In this document: positions 33,153 through 40,632 of the stretch, piece after piece | Layout: every line of letters starts with the position of its first letter | Position numbering within the stretch: position 1 is the stretch's first letter | NCBI RefSeq assembly: GCF_900258505.1 | Contig: NZ_LT984895.1 | Span: forward strand, 2,714,037-2,778,036 | Length of the DNA stretch: 64,000 nucleotides | From: Brachybacterium timonense | Lineage (GTDB): Bacteria; Actinomycetota; Actinomycetes; Actinomycetales; Dermabacteraceae | Direction: 5' to 3' | Translations under genes and position numbers: made by a program | Notes under the pieces: model-generated | What the model saw: only the letters and a program-made list of their open reading frames with translations | Databases searched by the model: none | Told to the model about the DNA's origin: nothing

Positions 33153-33177
33153 TCAGTTCCACATGCCCTCGACCGTA
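33153..33177 (-). promoter_or_regulatory. candidate promoter and three-codon leader ORF of the ABC-F gene
   Basis: On the minus strand TGGACC, 18 bases, TACGGT and then seven bases lead to ATG TGG AAC TGA (Met-Trp-Asn-stop) with its ATG at 33164. About 90 GC-rich bases then precede the ABC-F start at 33062. Very short upstream frames control several ABC-F resistance genes by attenuation; this case is inference. Confidence 0.35.
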
Positions 33178-33355
33178 CCAGGGCCGACGACTGCCGGTCC
33201 ATTCGATTCCCGGACGGCGGTCGACCGGTCCTGCATCGGCCACCCGTCTGGCCGACGCACAACGGGTCGTCACAGAGGGGGTCGGTGTGACACGACCTCA
33301 TCGATCAGCCGATTCGGCTCCCCTTCGTGCACGACGGGGGCGGAGCCGCGGCGGC

Positions 33356-34237
33356 TCACTCGGTGCGGCGGGATTCCACGGCGGCGCGGGTGCGGGCCAG
33401 CGCGTCTCTGCCGAGGTCCGGAAGCTTCCGGACTGTTGCCATGAACAGGCAATCCACCACCGTGAGCTGGGCGATGCGGGAGGCGGTCGCACCGGAGCGC
33501 ACCTCCGACTCGGAAGCGGCGGTCACCAGCACGTGATCGCAGGCCCGTGCGAGAACGCTGCGCGGCGCCTCGGTGACGGCAACGGTGAGGGCACCGGATC
33601 GGGCCGCGACCACGGCGAGGTCGAGCGTCTCTGCGGTGCGCCCGGAATGCGAGAAGGCGATGCACAGGTCGTCGGGACGCAGCAGGGCGGCGGCAGGCAG
33701 GCCGTGATGGATGTCGAGATAGGCGACGGCGGGCAGGCCCACGCGGAACAGTTTCTGCTGCAGGTCCTGAGCGGGCAGGGCGGAGGCTCCGACGCCGACC
33801 AGCAGGATGCGTCGGGCGGTCACCGCGTGCTGGGCGACGGCGTCGAGCACCGCCGTGTCGAGCATGCCCACGGTGTCGTGGGCGGCGCGGGCGTCCGCTG
33901 CGGCGATCTTCGCGATCACCACCGAGAGATCGTCGGCCGGGTCGATATCGGTGGCGTAGACCTCGGCGGGTGCACCGGCGCGCTGGGCCGTCTCCTCATG
34001 GAGGGCGAAACGGAACTGGCGATACCCGGTGTATCCGATCTCCTTGGTGAAGCGCACCACGGTCGCCTCGGAGCAGTCGGCGTGGGCGGCGACGTCGGCG
34101 ATCGTCATGGCGGCGACTGCGGCGGGCTCGGCGAGCACAACATCGGCAATGCGGCCGAGCGCGGGCTGCAGGCCGGTGCGGTGAGCGCGAATCCGAGCGG
34201 TGACGGTGCCTTCCACGGCGGGGACCTGCTGGTTCAC
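33356..34237 (-). CDS. MurR/RpiR-family transcriptional regulator
   Basis: A 293-residue protein with GTG start at 34237, preceded by GGAAGGA. An N-terminal HTH_6 domain (about residues 8-80, MTIADVAAHADCSEATVVRF) is followed by a SIS sugar-phosphate-binding domain (about 120-260, ILLVGVGASALPAQDLQQKL, then AFSHSGRTAETLDLAVVA). It is the third gene of nagZ-anmK-rpiR, 60 bp behind anmK. MurR-type regulators sense MurNAc-6-phosphate or related sugar phosphates, so it most likely controls this cell-wall recycling cluster. Confidence 0.92.
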   Translation of the reverse strand: MNQQVPAVEGTVTARIRAHRTGLQPALGRIADVVLAEPAAVAAMTIADVAAHADCSEATVVRFTKEIGYTGYRQFRFALHEETAQRAGAPAEVYATDIDPADDLSVVIAKIAAADARAAHDTVGMLDTAVLDAVAQHAVTARRILLVGVGASALPAQDLQQKLFRVGLPAVAYLDIHHGLPAAALLRPDDLCIAFSHSGRTAETLDLAVVAARSGALTVAVTEAPRSVLARACDHVLVTAASESEVRSGATASRIAQLTVVDCLFMATVRKLPDLGRDALARTRAAVESRRTE

Positions 34238-34297
34238 GATGCGTTCCTTCCGTGCTCTGTGAGCCGGCCCGACGGGCCCTGGCTGGTGTTGGCCATG

Positions 34298-35560
34298 TCA
34301 GCGTTCCTGCGCGGATACGGATGGGGTGAGCCGGAGTCGGGTGATCGGGCCCGCCCCGTCGGGCCGAGGAGCGCCGACGGGCGGCGTGAGCACGCCGAGC
34401 ACCTGGGCGGCGCGGGCGCCCGTGGCAGGGCGGCCGTCACGGCCGACGGGGACGCCCGGCAGCCCCTGGATCGACATCCACCCGATCAGGGCGACGAGCA
34501 CGGCCTCCTTCGCGTCGGCATCGAGACCGAGCCGGGCGGTGGTGTCCCACACGGTGTCGGGAAGCAGCGCCGCCAGACGCTCGCACAACAGCGGGTTGTG
34601 GGCGCCACCGCCGGAGAGGAGAACACGCCCCGGCCGATGCGGCGCGAGCACATCGGCGATGGTGCTCGCGGTGAGTTCGACCAGTGTGGCGAGCAGATCC
34701 GGAAGATCAGGCAGGGCGATCCCGGACCGTGCCGCGACGGCGGCGACATAGCCCGGGGTGAAATGCTCACGACCGGTGGAACGCGGCAGTGGCAGAGCGT
34801 AGAACGGGTCCTCGCGCAGGGCAGCCAGCAGCCCGGGGTCGACGGTGCCGGTGCGGGCGCGCGCTGCATCCCGATCACAGGGCTGGCCCGTTGCTGTACG
34901 GACGGCAGCATCGAGCAGTGCGTTGCCGGGGCCGGTGTCACCGATGGCGTGAATAGTCCCGTCGTCCTCGAGCACGGTGACATTGCCGATACCGCCGATG
35001 TTCAGCAGCGCGGTGCGGCCCGGCAGGTCGGCGCGGCCCGCGACGAGCAGGGAATCCAGCAGAGGGACGAGCGGGGCGCCCTGGCCTCCGGCGGCGACGT
35101 CGGCGGTGCGCAGGTCAGCGAGCACGGGTGTGCCTGTGGCGGCGTGGATCCGGGCAGGATCACCGATCTGCAGCGTGGAGGTGACCGTGCCGTCCGGGCC
35201 TGCGCCGTGGAACAGGGTCTGGCCGTGGCTGGCGACAAGGTCGACGCGCACGCCGTCGGCCGAGAGCTGCTGCAGCTCCACCGCGGCAGCCCTCCCGAAG
35301 GCGGCGCCGCACCGGGCATGCAGCTCGGACAGCGCCGCGGCATCGAGCTCACCGGGCGGCATGGCATCGAGCAGCTGGGCCCGATCCTGCTCTGACCAGG
35401 CATGTTCGCTCGTACGCAGGAGCTGTGCATGCAGCAGCGTCGGATCGCTCAGATCCCGGCGGAAGCGCACGGCCGCGGTGTCGATGCCGTCCACGCTCGT
35501 GCCGGACATCAGGCCCAGGATGGTCAGCGCACTGTCCCGGGCCGGGGGTTCGGTGCTCAC
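34298..35560 (-). CDS. anmK: anhydro-N-acetylmuramic acid kinase
   Basis: A 420-residue kinase that opens and phosphorylates 1,6-anhydro-MurNAc to MurNAc-6-phosphate. It begins with the family signature GLMSGTSVDGIDTAAVRF. It carries ASHGQTLFHGAGPDGT, LNIGGIGNVTVLEDDG (the second phosphate-binding loop), DTGPGNALLDA and VLLSGGGAHNPLL. The start overlaps the nagZ stop by four bases (ATGA). The last ~30 residues are Pro/Gly/Arg-rich. The product would need MurQ for further use, and no murQ is present in this window. Confidence 0.96.
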   Translation of the reverse strand: MSTEPPARDSALTILGLMSGTSVDGIDTAAVRFRRDLSDPTLLHAQLLRTSEHAWSEQDRAQLLDAMPPGELDAAALSELHARCGAAFGRAAAVELQQLSADGVRVDLVASHGQTLFHGAGPDGTVTSTLQIGDPARIHAATGTPVLADLRTADVAAGGQGAPLVPLLDSLLVAGRADLPGRTALLNIGGIGNVTVLEDDGTIHAIGDTGPGNALLDAAVRTATGQPCDRDAARARTGTVDPGLLAALREDPFYALPLPRSTGREHFTPGYVAAVAARSGIALPDLPDLLATLVELTASTIADVLAPHRPGRVLLSGGGAHNPLLCERLAALLPDTVWDTTARLGLDADAKEAVLVALIGWMSIQGLPGVPVGRDGRPATGARAAQVLGVLTPPVGAPRPDGAGPITRLRLTPSVSAQER

Positions 35561-37074
35561 CGGTCGCCGCCGGCGAGCAGGGCGTCGATGGCGGCGCGCA
35601 TCATGGTGCGGCCGGCACCGTGGGCCAGGACGAGGCGGTCGTGGCGTGGTGCGGCGTCCGGGACACCCAGGTGGACAACGATCGCGTCCGGTCGCACAGC
35701 GAGCACCCGCGCCAGCTGCTCCTGCTCCGCCGCATCGCTGCGGGCCAACCGTGTGGTGACCAGGATCTGCGGGGCGCGCAATGCAGTGGTGAGGTCTTCC
35801 CCGCCGGCTGCTTCGTAGGCATCGATGCCGCGCTCATGCAGCGCGGCCAGCAGCCGGCCGCGGCGCGCCGAAGACAGCGCCACTCCCCCGCCACGCACGT
35901 CGATCACGCACGTCTGATCCAGCGTGAGGCGGGCATGCCGCACCTGGACTGCACGCAGGGCCGCCCCGGCGCCCAGCGATTCGGCGTGGGCGAGCGCCTG
36001 GTCGAGGTCGGGGGTGGGCAGCCAGCGTCGGCGCGAGCGGATGGAACGCAGCAGCACGCGGGTGCGTGAGGCTCGCTGGGCGAGGGTGTCGGCGCTGATC
36101 CGTCCGGACTGGAGGGCCGCCACGAGGGCGTCGTGCGCCTGCGTGACCATCTGGGCGCTGTCACGGCGGATCGAGGTTCCCAGGCACAGCAGGTCTGCTC
36201 CGGCCTCGACCGCGCGAACCACGGCCTCGGTGTAGCCGGGGTCCTCGGAGACGGCCGCCATGTCGAGGGCGTCGGTGATGACGAGCCCGTGGAATCCGCC
36301 GAGGCTGATCTCCTCGAGCAGGTCCCGGGACCAGCCCGAAATGGTGGCGGGGCCCTCGCCGAAGGTCGGTACCAGGACGTGCGCGGTCATCACGGCATCC
36401 ATCCAGGGGGCGAGGGTCCAGGGCGCGAGATGGTCGCGGCGGAACGTCGCCTCCGGCAGGTCGATCCGCGGCAGTGCGGTGTGAGAGTCGACGCTGGTGG
36501 CGCCGTGGCCGGGGAAGTGCTTGCCGCACACGGCGATGCCTTCGTCTCGCAGCCCGGAGGCCATCGCGCGGGCGTGCCGGGCCACGAGGTCGGGTTCGTC
36601 GCCGTAGGCGCGGGTGCCGATAACCGGGTTCGCCGGATCGGTGGAGACGTCCAGCACGGGCGCGAGGTCAAGGTCGATGTCGCAGGCGGCGAGGATGTCA
36701 CCGAGCGCGCAGCCCATGCGGCGGGTGAGGTCCACGTCATCCAGGGTTCCGAGCGCCCATGCGGTGGGCAGGGAGGAACCGGTGGCCGACTGCAGGCGGG
36801 TGACGTCACCGCCCTCTTCGTCGATCGCGATCACGCAGTCAGCGGCGATCTCGTGGATGCTGCGGGCGAGGTCGCGGGCGGTTGGGGCATCCGGCGTGTT
36901 GTAGCCGAAGAAGATCACGCTGCCAACGCCTTCGGCGAGGATCTCGCGTTCGAAATCGGTCAACTCGGTGCCGGAGACCGGCGCCATGAGCAGGCTGAGA
37001 ATGTCGCGGTTCCAGTCCGTGCGGGTCGGGGTGCTGGAGTTCGAGGTACCGGGGGTCGGGGTGGCATTCGTCAT
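35557..37074 (-). CDS. nagZ: family 3 glycosidase, beta-N-acetylhexosaminidase (NagZ-like)
   Basis: A 505-residue GH3 enzyme from the ATG at 37074. The catalytic region CGKHFPGHGATSVDSHTALP is the NagZ hallmark, with the His-containing loop acting as acid/base partner. The nucleophile Asp lies in VITDALDMAAVSEDPGY. FDEEGG-like content near the N-terminus reads AIDEEGGDVTRLQ. There is no signal peptide, so it acts in the cytoplasm, removing GlcNAc from muropeptides during wall recycling. A C-terminal ~150-residue domain follows the TIM barrel, as in longer actinobacterial and Bacillus-type enzymes. First gene of nagZ-anmK-rpiR. Confidence 0.93.
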   Translation of the reverse strand: MTNATPTPGTSNSSTPTRTDWNRDILSLLMAPVSGTELTDFEREILAEGVGSVIFFGYNTPDAPTARDLARSIHEIAADCVIAIDEEGGDVTRLQSATGSSLPTAWALGTLDDVDLTRRMGCALGDILAACDIDLDLAPVLDVSTDPANPVIGTRAYGDEPDLVARHARAMASGLRDEGIAVCGKHFPGHGATSVDSHTALPRIDLPEATFRRDHLAPWTLAPWMDAVMTAHVLVPTFGEGPATISGWSRDLLEEISLGGFHGLVITDALDMAAVSEDPGYTEAVVRAVEAGADLLCLGTSIRRDSAQMVTQAHDALVAALQSGRISADTLAQRASRTRVLLRSIRSRRRWLPTPDLDQALAHAESLGAGAALRAVQVRHARLTLDQTCVIDVRGGGVALSSARRGRLLAALHERGIDAYEAAGGEDLTTALRAPQILVTTRLARSDAAEQEQLARVLAVRPDAIVVHLGVPDAAPRHDRLVLAHGAGRTMMRAAIDALLAGGDR

Positions 37075-37205
37075 CGGCGCATCACCTTTCGCGGCACCGA
37101 CGGTGAGGCTGTGGCGGCGAGCACACGACGTCGTGCGATCATGAGAGCTCCTTGGGGGAGGCAAGCGTCATCAGTGGCCTCTCTGCACGGCACCCGATCG
37201 ACGCC

Positions 37206-37260
37206 GGAGTAAAATTTCCTCGTCGCGGACGAGATGGTGAAGAAACTACCACACACGGGG
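37206..37260. promoter_or_regulatory. AT-rich divergent promoter/operator between nagZ and the sugar kinase
   Basis: The stretch GGAGTAAAATTTCCTC (37206-37221) and the following GGTGAAGAAACTACC are notably AT-rich and partly symmetrical around AAATTT, in otherwise GC-rich DNA. They lie between divergent cell-wall recycling genes. It is a candidate site for the cluster's RpiR regulator; no consensus is available here to test it. Confidence 0.4.
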
Positions 37261-37267
37261 GTTCCGA

Positions 37268-38341
37268 GTGAGGCCGACCACTCCTGCTGAGCGCAGCGAT
37301 CGCACGCACACTGTCTCGCTGCGCGTCGTCATCGGCGCTGACATCGGCGGGACGAGCACTCGCATCGCCCTGGTCCCCGTGGAGCAGCGCACGGGGGCCG
37401 ACGCCGAGACCGTCGGCCCGAGCCTCGACGGGGCCGTCATCACCCGGGGGCCCGGTGCGAATCTGCGCTCCTCCGGCCCCGCCGCCGTGGCCGGCATCGC
37501 GGCGCCTGTGCGCGAGGCACTGACGGTCGCGGGCGAGACGTTCGACCGCCCGCTCGATGTCTGTGCCGTGTTCGCCGGCATGTCCGGAGCGGGAGCCGCC
37601 CGCCATGGCGAGATCCTCGATGCCCTCCGCCAGGCCCTCACCCCACTGGGCATCGCTGCCGACCGCATCGACGTGGGCCCGGATCTGCTCACCGCCTTCC
37701 TCGCCGGCGATGTGGGTGATGACGGGGTGCTGCTGCTGGCTGGCACCGGTGCCGTGGCGGTGCGTTTCACCGGACGCGAGATCACCGAGCGACGCGATGG
37801 CATGGGCTGGATGCTGGGTGACATCGGCTCCGCCGTGTGGCTCGGACGCCGCACCCTCGAAGCGGTGGCCGCCGATATCGACGACCGCGGGCCGCGGACC
37901 GAGCTCACCGAGCGCCTAGCCGATGCATTGGATCTCGATCTGCGCGACGGCATCCTGCCGCCCTCCCCCACCGGCGATGTGCGTCAGGACCTCATCCGCG
38001 CCCTCGACGAGATCGTGCCCGTCGGCTCCCCCGCGGCGATGGGCCGCTTCGCCCCGCTGCCCGGCCAGATCCCCGACGACCCCGTGGCACGGCAGATCCT
38101 CGATGCCGCGATCCGTCATCTCAGCTCCGCGGTGCAGCGTCTGGATCCTGACCGCGAGCTGCCCGTGGTGCTCGCCGGGTCCGTGCTCACATCCCCCGGC
38201 CCGATCCACGATGAACTCTTGGCCGGGCTTCAGACCGATGGCCGCACCACCGCCATCGCCGCCGACGGACTCGCAGGCGCTGTTCGTCTCGCGCATGAGG
38301 CGGCGCTCGAGGACCCCACCGCGGACGCGCGGCACGGGTGA
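37268..38341 (+). CDS. BadF/BadG-type N-acetyl-sugar kinase (GlcNAc/MurNAc kinase-like)
   Basis: A 357-residue ASKHA-fold kinase. The phosphate-1 loop is IGADIGGTSTRIALV, a GMSGAG segment follows, phosphate-2 is LLLAGTGAVAVRF with GWMLGDIGSAVWLG, and a C-terminal VLAGSVLTSPGPIHDEL closes the site. Relatives phosphorylate GlcNAc, GlcN or both GlcNAc and MurNAc (MurK). It is divergent from nagZ-anmK-rpiR, so it probably salvages amino sugars freed from peptidoglycan. The GTG start follows a GGGGG run eight bases upstream. It overlaps the next gene by four bases. Confidence 0.88.
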   Translation: MRPTTPAERSDRTHTVSLRVVIGADIGGTSTRIALVPVEQRTGADAETVGPSLDGAVITRGPGANLRSSGPAAVAGIAAPVREALTVAGETFDRPLDVCAVFAGMSGAGAARHGEILDALRQALTPLGIAADRIDVGPDLLTAFLAGDVGDDGVLLLAGTGAVAVRFTGREITERRDGMGWMLGDIGSAVWLGRRTLEAVAADIDDRGPRTELTERLADALDLDLRDGILPPSPTGDVRQDLIRALDEIVPVGSPAAMGRFAPLPGQIPDDPVARQILDAAIRHLSSAVQRLDPDRELPVVLAGSVLTSPGPIHDELLAGLQTDGRTTAIAADGLAGAVRLAHEAALEDPTADARHG

Positions 38342-39186
38342 GCAGATCAGGTACGAGTCAGATGACGCACCCAGCCTCCGCCGTCCTGAGTGCGGCGACG
38401 CGCTGCCCGCGGCGTCTGTGCCGACGCTGGCGGCGCCGCCTGAGCGGTCTGCGCACCGGAGCGTGCAGCTGGCGCGACCTGCTGCTGTCGGAGAACCTGC
38501 GCTTTTCGATGTCGCTGCTGCTGGCCTGCGTGTTCTGGATGGTGGTCCCGACACTGCGACTCGAGCTCAACTGGGTCACAGCCGACAACGCCCGGGAGAG
38601 AGCCTTGCTGCTGGCGTTGACATTCGTGGTCATCGTCAGCGCGTACACCGCACTGTTCGCCCTCTTCACGCTGGCGGCGGCGCATGGGCAGCCGCGCGCA
38701 CGACTGCTGGCGCTCGCTCGACTGCCTCATGCCCGACGGCACGTGTTCGCCTACCGCGCGTGGGCATCCCGCGCCGGCGCCCGCACCGAAGTGATCAACA
38801 TGATGGTCACCGCCATCGTCGCGATCGCTGTGCTGATCGCCAGGCCGCAGGGGGTGCCGGTCACGATTCTTCTGATCATTGCGGTCGGCTCCATGGCAGC
38901 GACCTGGTTCAGCACCGTGGTGACCTACGCGCTGGAGTACGCGGCCGCCGATGCAGTCGACGGCGGGTTCTCGCTGCCTGGGACGACAGTGTCCGAGCGA
39001 GGACTGCCGGAGTACCTGTACGCCGCGGTCCTCGTGCAGACCTCATCGGGGCCCACCGATCTCGTGCCGCAGACCGCCCGGGCTCGCCGTCTGGTGCGCG
39101 ACCATGCTCTGCTGGCCCATATCACCAGCACGGTCATCATCGCCGTGGGTGTCTCGTTGGTGATCTCGGTGCTGACCACCACCTGA
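38338..39186 (+). CDS. DUF1345-type membrane protein
   Basis: Up to 282 residues, GTG at 38338 overlapping the kinase stop; an ATG at 38362 is a plausible shorter start. After an Arg-rich cytoplasmic N-terminus come four or five helices (FSMSLLLACVFWMVVPTLRL; LLLALTFVVIVSAYTALFAL; the TEVINMMVTAIVAIAVLIAR segment; WFSTVVTYALEYAAADAVDG). The sequence ends in a last helix ITSTVIIAVGVSLVISVLTT. The WFSTVVTYALEYA segment is the recognisable DUF1345 feature. Function is unknown. Translational coupling to the sugar kinase may simply reflect operon packing. Confidence 0.75.
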   Translation: MSRSGTSQMTHPASAVLSAATRCPRRLCRRWRRRLSGLRTGACSWRDLLLSENLRFSMSLLLACVFWMVVPTLRLELNWVTADNARERALLLALTFVVIVSAYTALFALFTLAAAHGQPRARLLALARLPHARRHVFAYRAWASRAGARTEVINMMVTAIVAIAVLIARPQGVPVTILLIIAVGSMAATWFSTVVTYALEYAAADAVDGGFSLPGTTVSERGLPEYLYAAVLVQTSSGPTDLVPQTARARRLVRDHALLAHITSTVIIAVGVSLVISVLTTT

Positions 39187-39255
39187 TCCGCACCACCTAG
39201 GATGGACCTCGTGCCGTCGCGCACCCCTGACCCGCATCACCCGGAAGGCTCCACG

Positions 39256-40632
39256 ATGTCCGAGCTCGACCATCAGGTCCCTACCCGCGAGAAGGTGCTC
39301 GTGGTCGGCGCCGGTCCGGCCGGTCTGGCCGCGGCTGCCGCGCTGCAGGCGCTCGAGGTCCCCTTCGACCTGGTCGATCGCGCCGAACATGTCGGCGGGA
39401 TCTGGAACTCGCAGCGGGAGGACTCCCCCATCTGGTCCACCATGGAGATGATCTCCTCCCGCGCGTTCACGCAGTACGAGGACATGCTCCAGCCGGTGTC
39501 GTTCCCGGAGTTCCTGCGCGGCGAGCAGATGGCGAAGTATCTGCGCGCCTACGCCGCACGCTACAACCTGACCGAGCACTTCCGGCCGGGTGTGGAGGTG
39601 CGAAGCGCGCATCCGTTCTCGGAGGGTGTGTGGCAGGTGGAGCTGTCCACCGGCGAGATCACCATCTATCGAGCGATCATCGCAGCGCATGGCACGAGTG
39701 AGCGCCCCTACCTGCCGGACTGGGTCCAGCAGGCGCCCGCGAGCACACGGGTGATCCACGCGAAGGACTGGACCAGCGCCGACGGCCTCGAGGGCCAGCG
39801 CGTGCTGGTCGTGGGCTCCGGGCAGTCCGCCGCAGATATCGCCGTGGACGCCGCCCGCCGCGCTCTCGAGGTGCGCTGGTCGGTGCGTACGGGCCACTGG
39901 GTGGTGCCGCGCCGGATCGGACCGGTGGCGGGCGACGTGGCCGCCGCACGGGAGCCGGAGCTGCTGGGGCCGCTGAACGAACGCATCGCCTCCGCGGTGG
40001 TGGGGCGCCTTGCCGGTGACCCGTCCGAGGTTGGTCTGCCGGCGCCGACGGTGCCGCTCACGCAGGATCGCGTGATCGTCTCCGACACCGTGCTGGATCG
40101 AGTGCGTGAAGGCCGGATCACCCCGATCGGTGAGGTCACCGGCATCACCGCCGACGGCGCGATCACGGGCAGCGGCGACGGCTACCGTCCCGACCTCATC
40201 ATTCTGGCCACCGGTTATCGCTCCGGTGCGGACTATCTGCCGGACGATGTGGTGCCGTCCACCGAGTCGGGAGCCCCGGACCTGTTCCTCGGCGCATTCC
40301 CGCGTCATCGCGATGATCTGGTGATCCTGGGTCAGGTACGCGTCTCCGGTGGCATCCTGCCGGTGCTCGTGGAGCAAGCAGACATCGCGGCCTATCTGAT
40401 GCGCGCCGTGATCGACGAGTCCGGCCCGCTGGAGGAGTTCCGACGAATCCGTGCAGGCGGCGACGCGTCGGTGCACGCCGCTGCCGAGAGCCCGGGGCGG
40501 CTGGCCCGACTGTGGGCACGCCGACGAGCAGCGAAGACCGCCGCGTCGACTCAGGTCGAACCGTACGTGCCGTTCACGGACCGGGAGCAGCTGCTGGGTC
40601 GTCTGCGGACGGTCCGCGGCCTGTTCGCCTGA
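39256..40632 (+). CDS. flavin-containing monooxygenase-like NAD(P)-dependent oxidoreductase
   Basis: A 458-residue protein. The ATG at 39256 has GGAAGG seven bases upstream. A TAGGAT box at 39198-39203 would also permit a leaderless GTG at 39211, adding 15 residues. The FAD Rossmann motif VVGAGPAGLAAAAAL is at the N-terminus, and the second NADP-type motif VVGSGQSAADIA lies near residue 185. A LATGYRSGADYLPDD segment is typical of class B flavoprotein monooxygenases and related trafficking oxidoreductases. The substrate is unknown. The 3' end overlaps the convergent CopD/CtaG gene by 59 bp. Confidence 0.85.
   Translation: MSELDHQVPTREKVLVVGAGPAGLAAAAALQALEVPFDLVDRAEHVGGIWNSQREDSPIWSTMEMISSRAFTQYEDMLQPVSFPEFLRGEQMAKYLRAYAARYNLTEHFRPGVEVRSAHPFSEGVWQVELSTGEITIYRAIIAAHGTSERPYLPDWVQQAPASTRVIHAKDWTSADGLEGQRVLVVGSGQSAADIAVDAARRALEVRWSVRTGHWVVPRRIGPVAGDVAAAREPELLGPLNERIASAVVGRLAGDPSEVGLPAPTVPLTQDRVIVSDTVLDRVREGRITPIGEVTGITADGAITGSGDGYRPDLIILATGYRSGADYLPDDVVPSTESGAPDLFLGAFPRHRDDLVILGQVRVSGGILPVLVEQADIAAYLMRAVIDESGPLEEFRRIRAGGDASVHAAAESPGRLARLWARRRAAKTAASTQVEPYVPFTDREQLLGRLRTVRGLFA

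Noticed and set aside
31930-33273. A 447-codon Arg/Pro-rich frame overlapping the ABC-F gene
   Set aside because: It lacks motifs and has the composition of a GC-skew shadow frame; the ABC-F frame accounts for all motifs.
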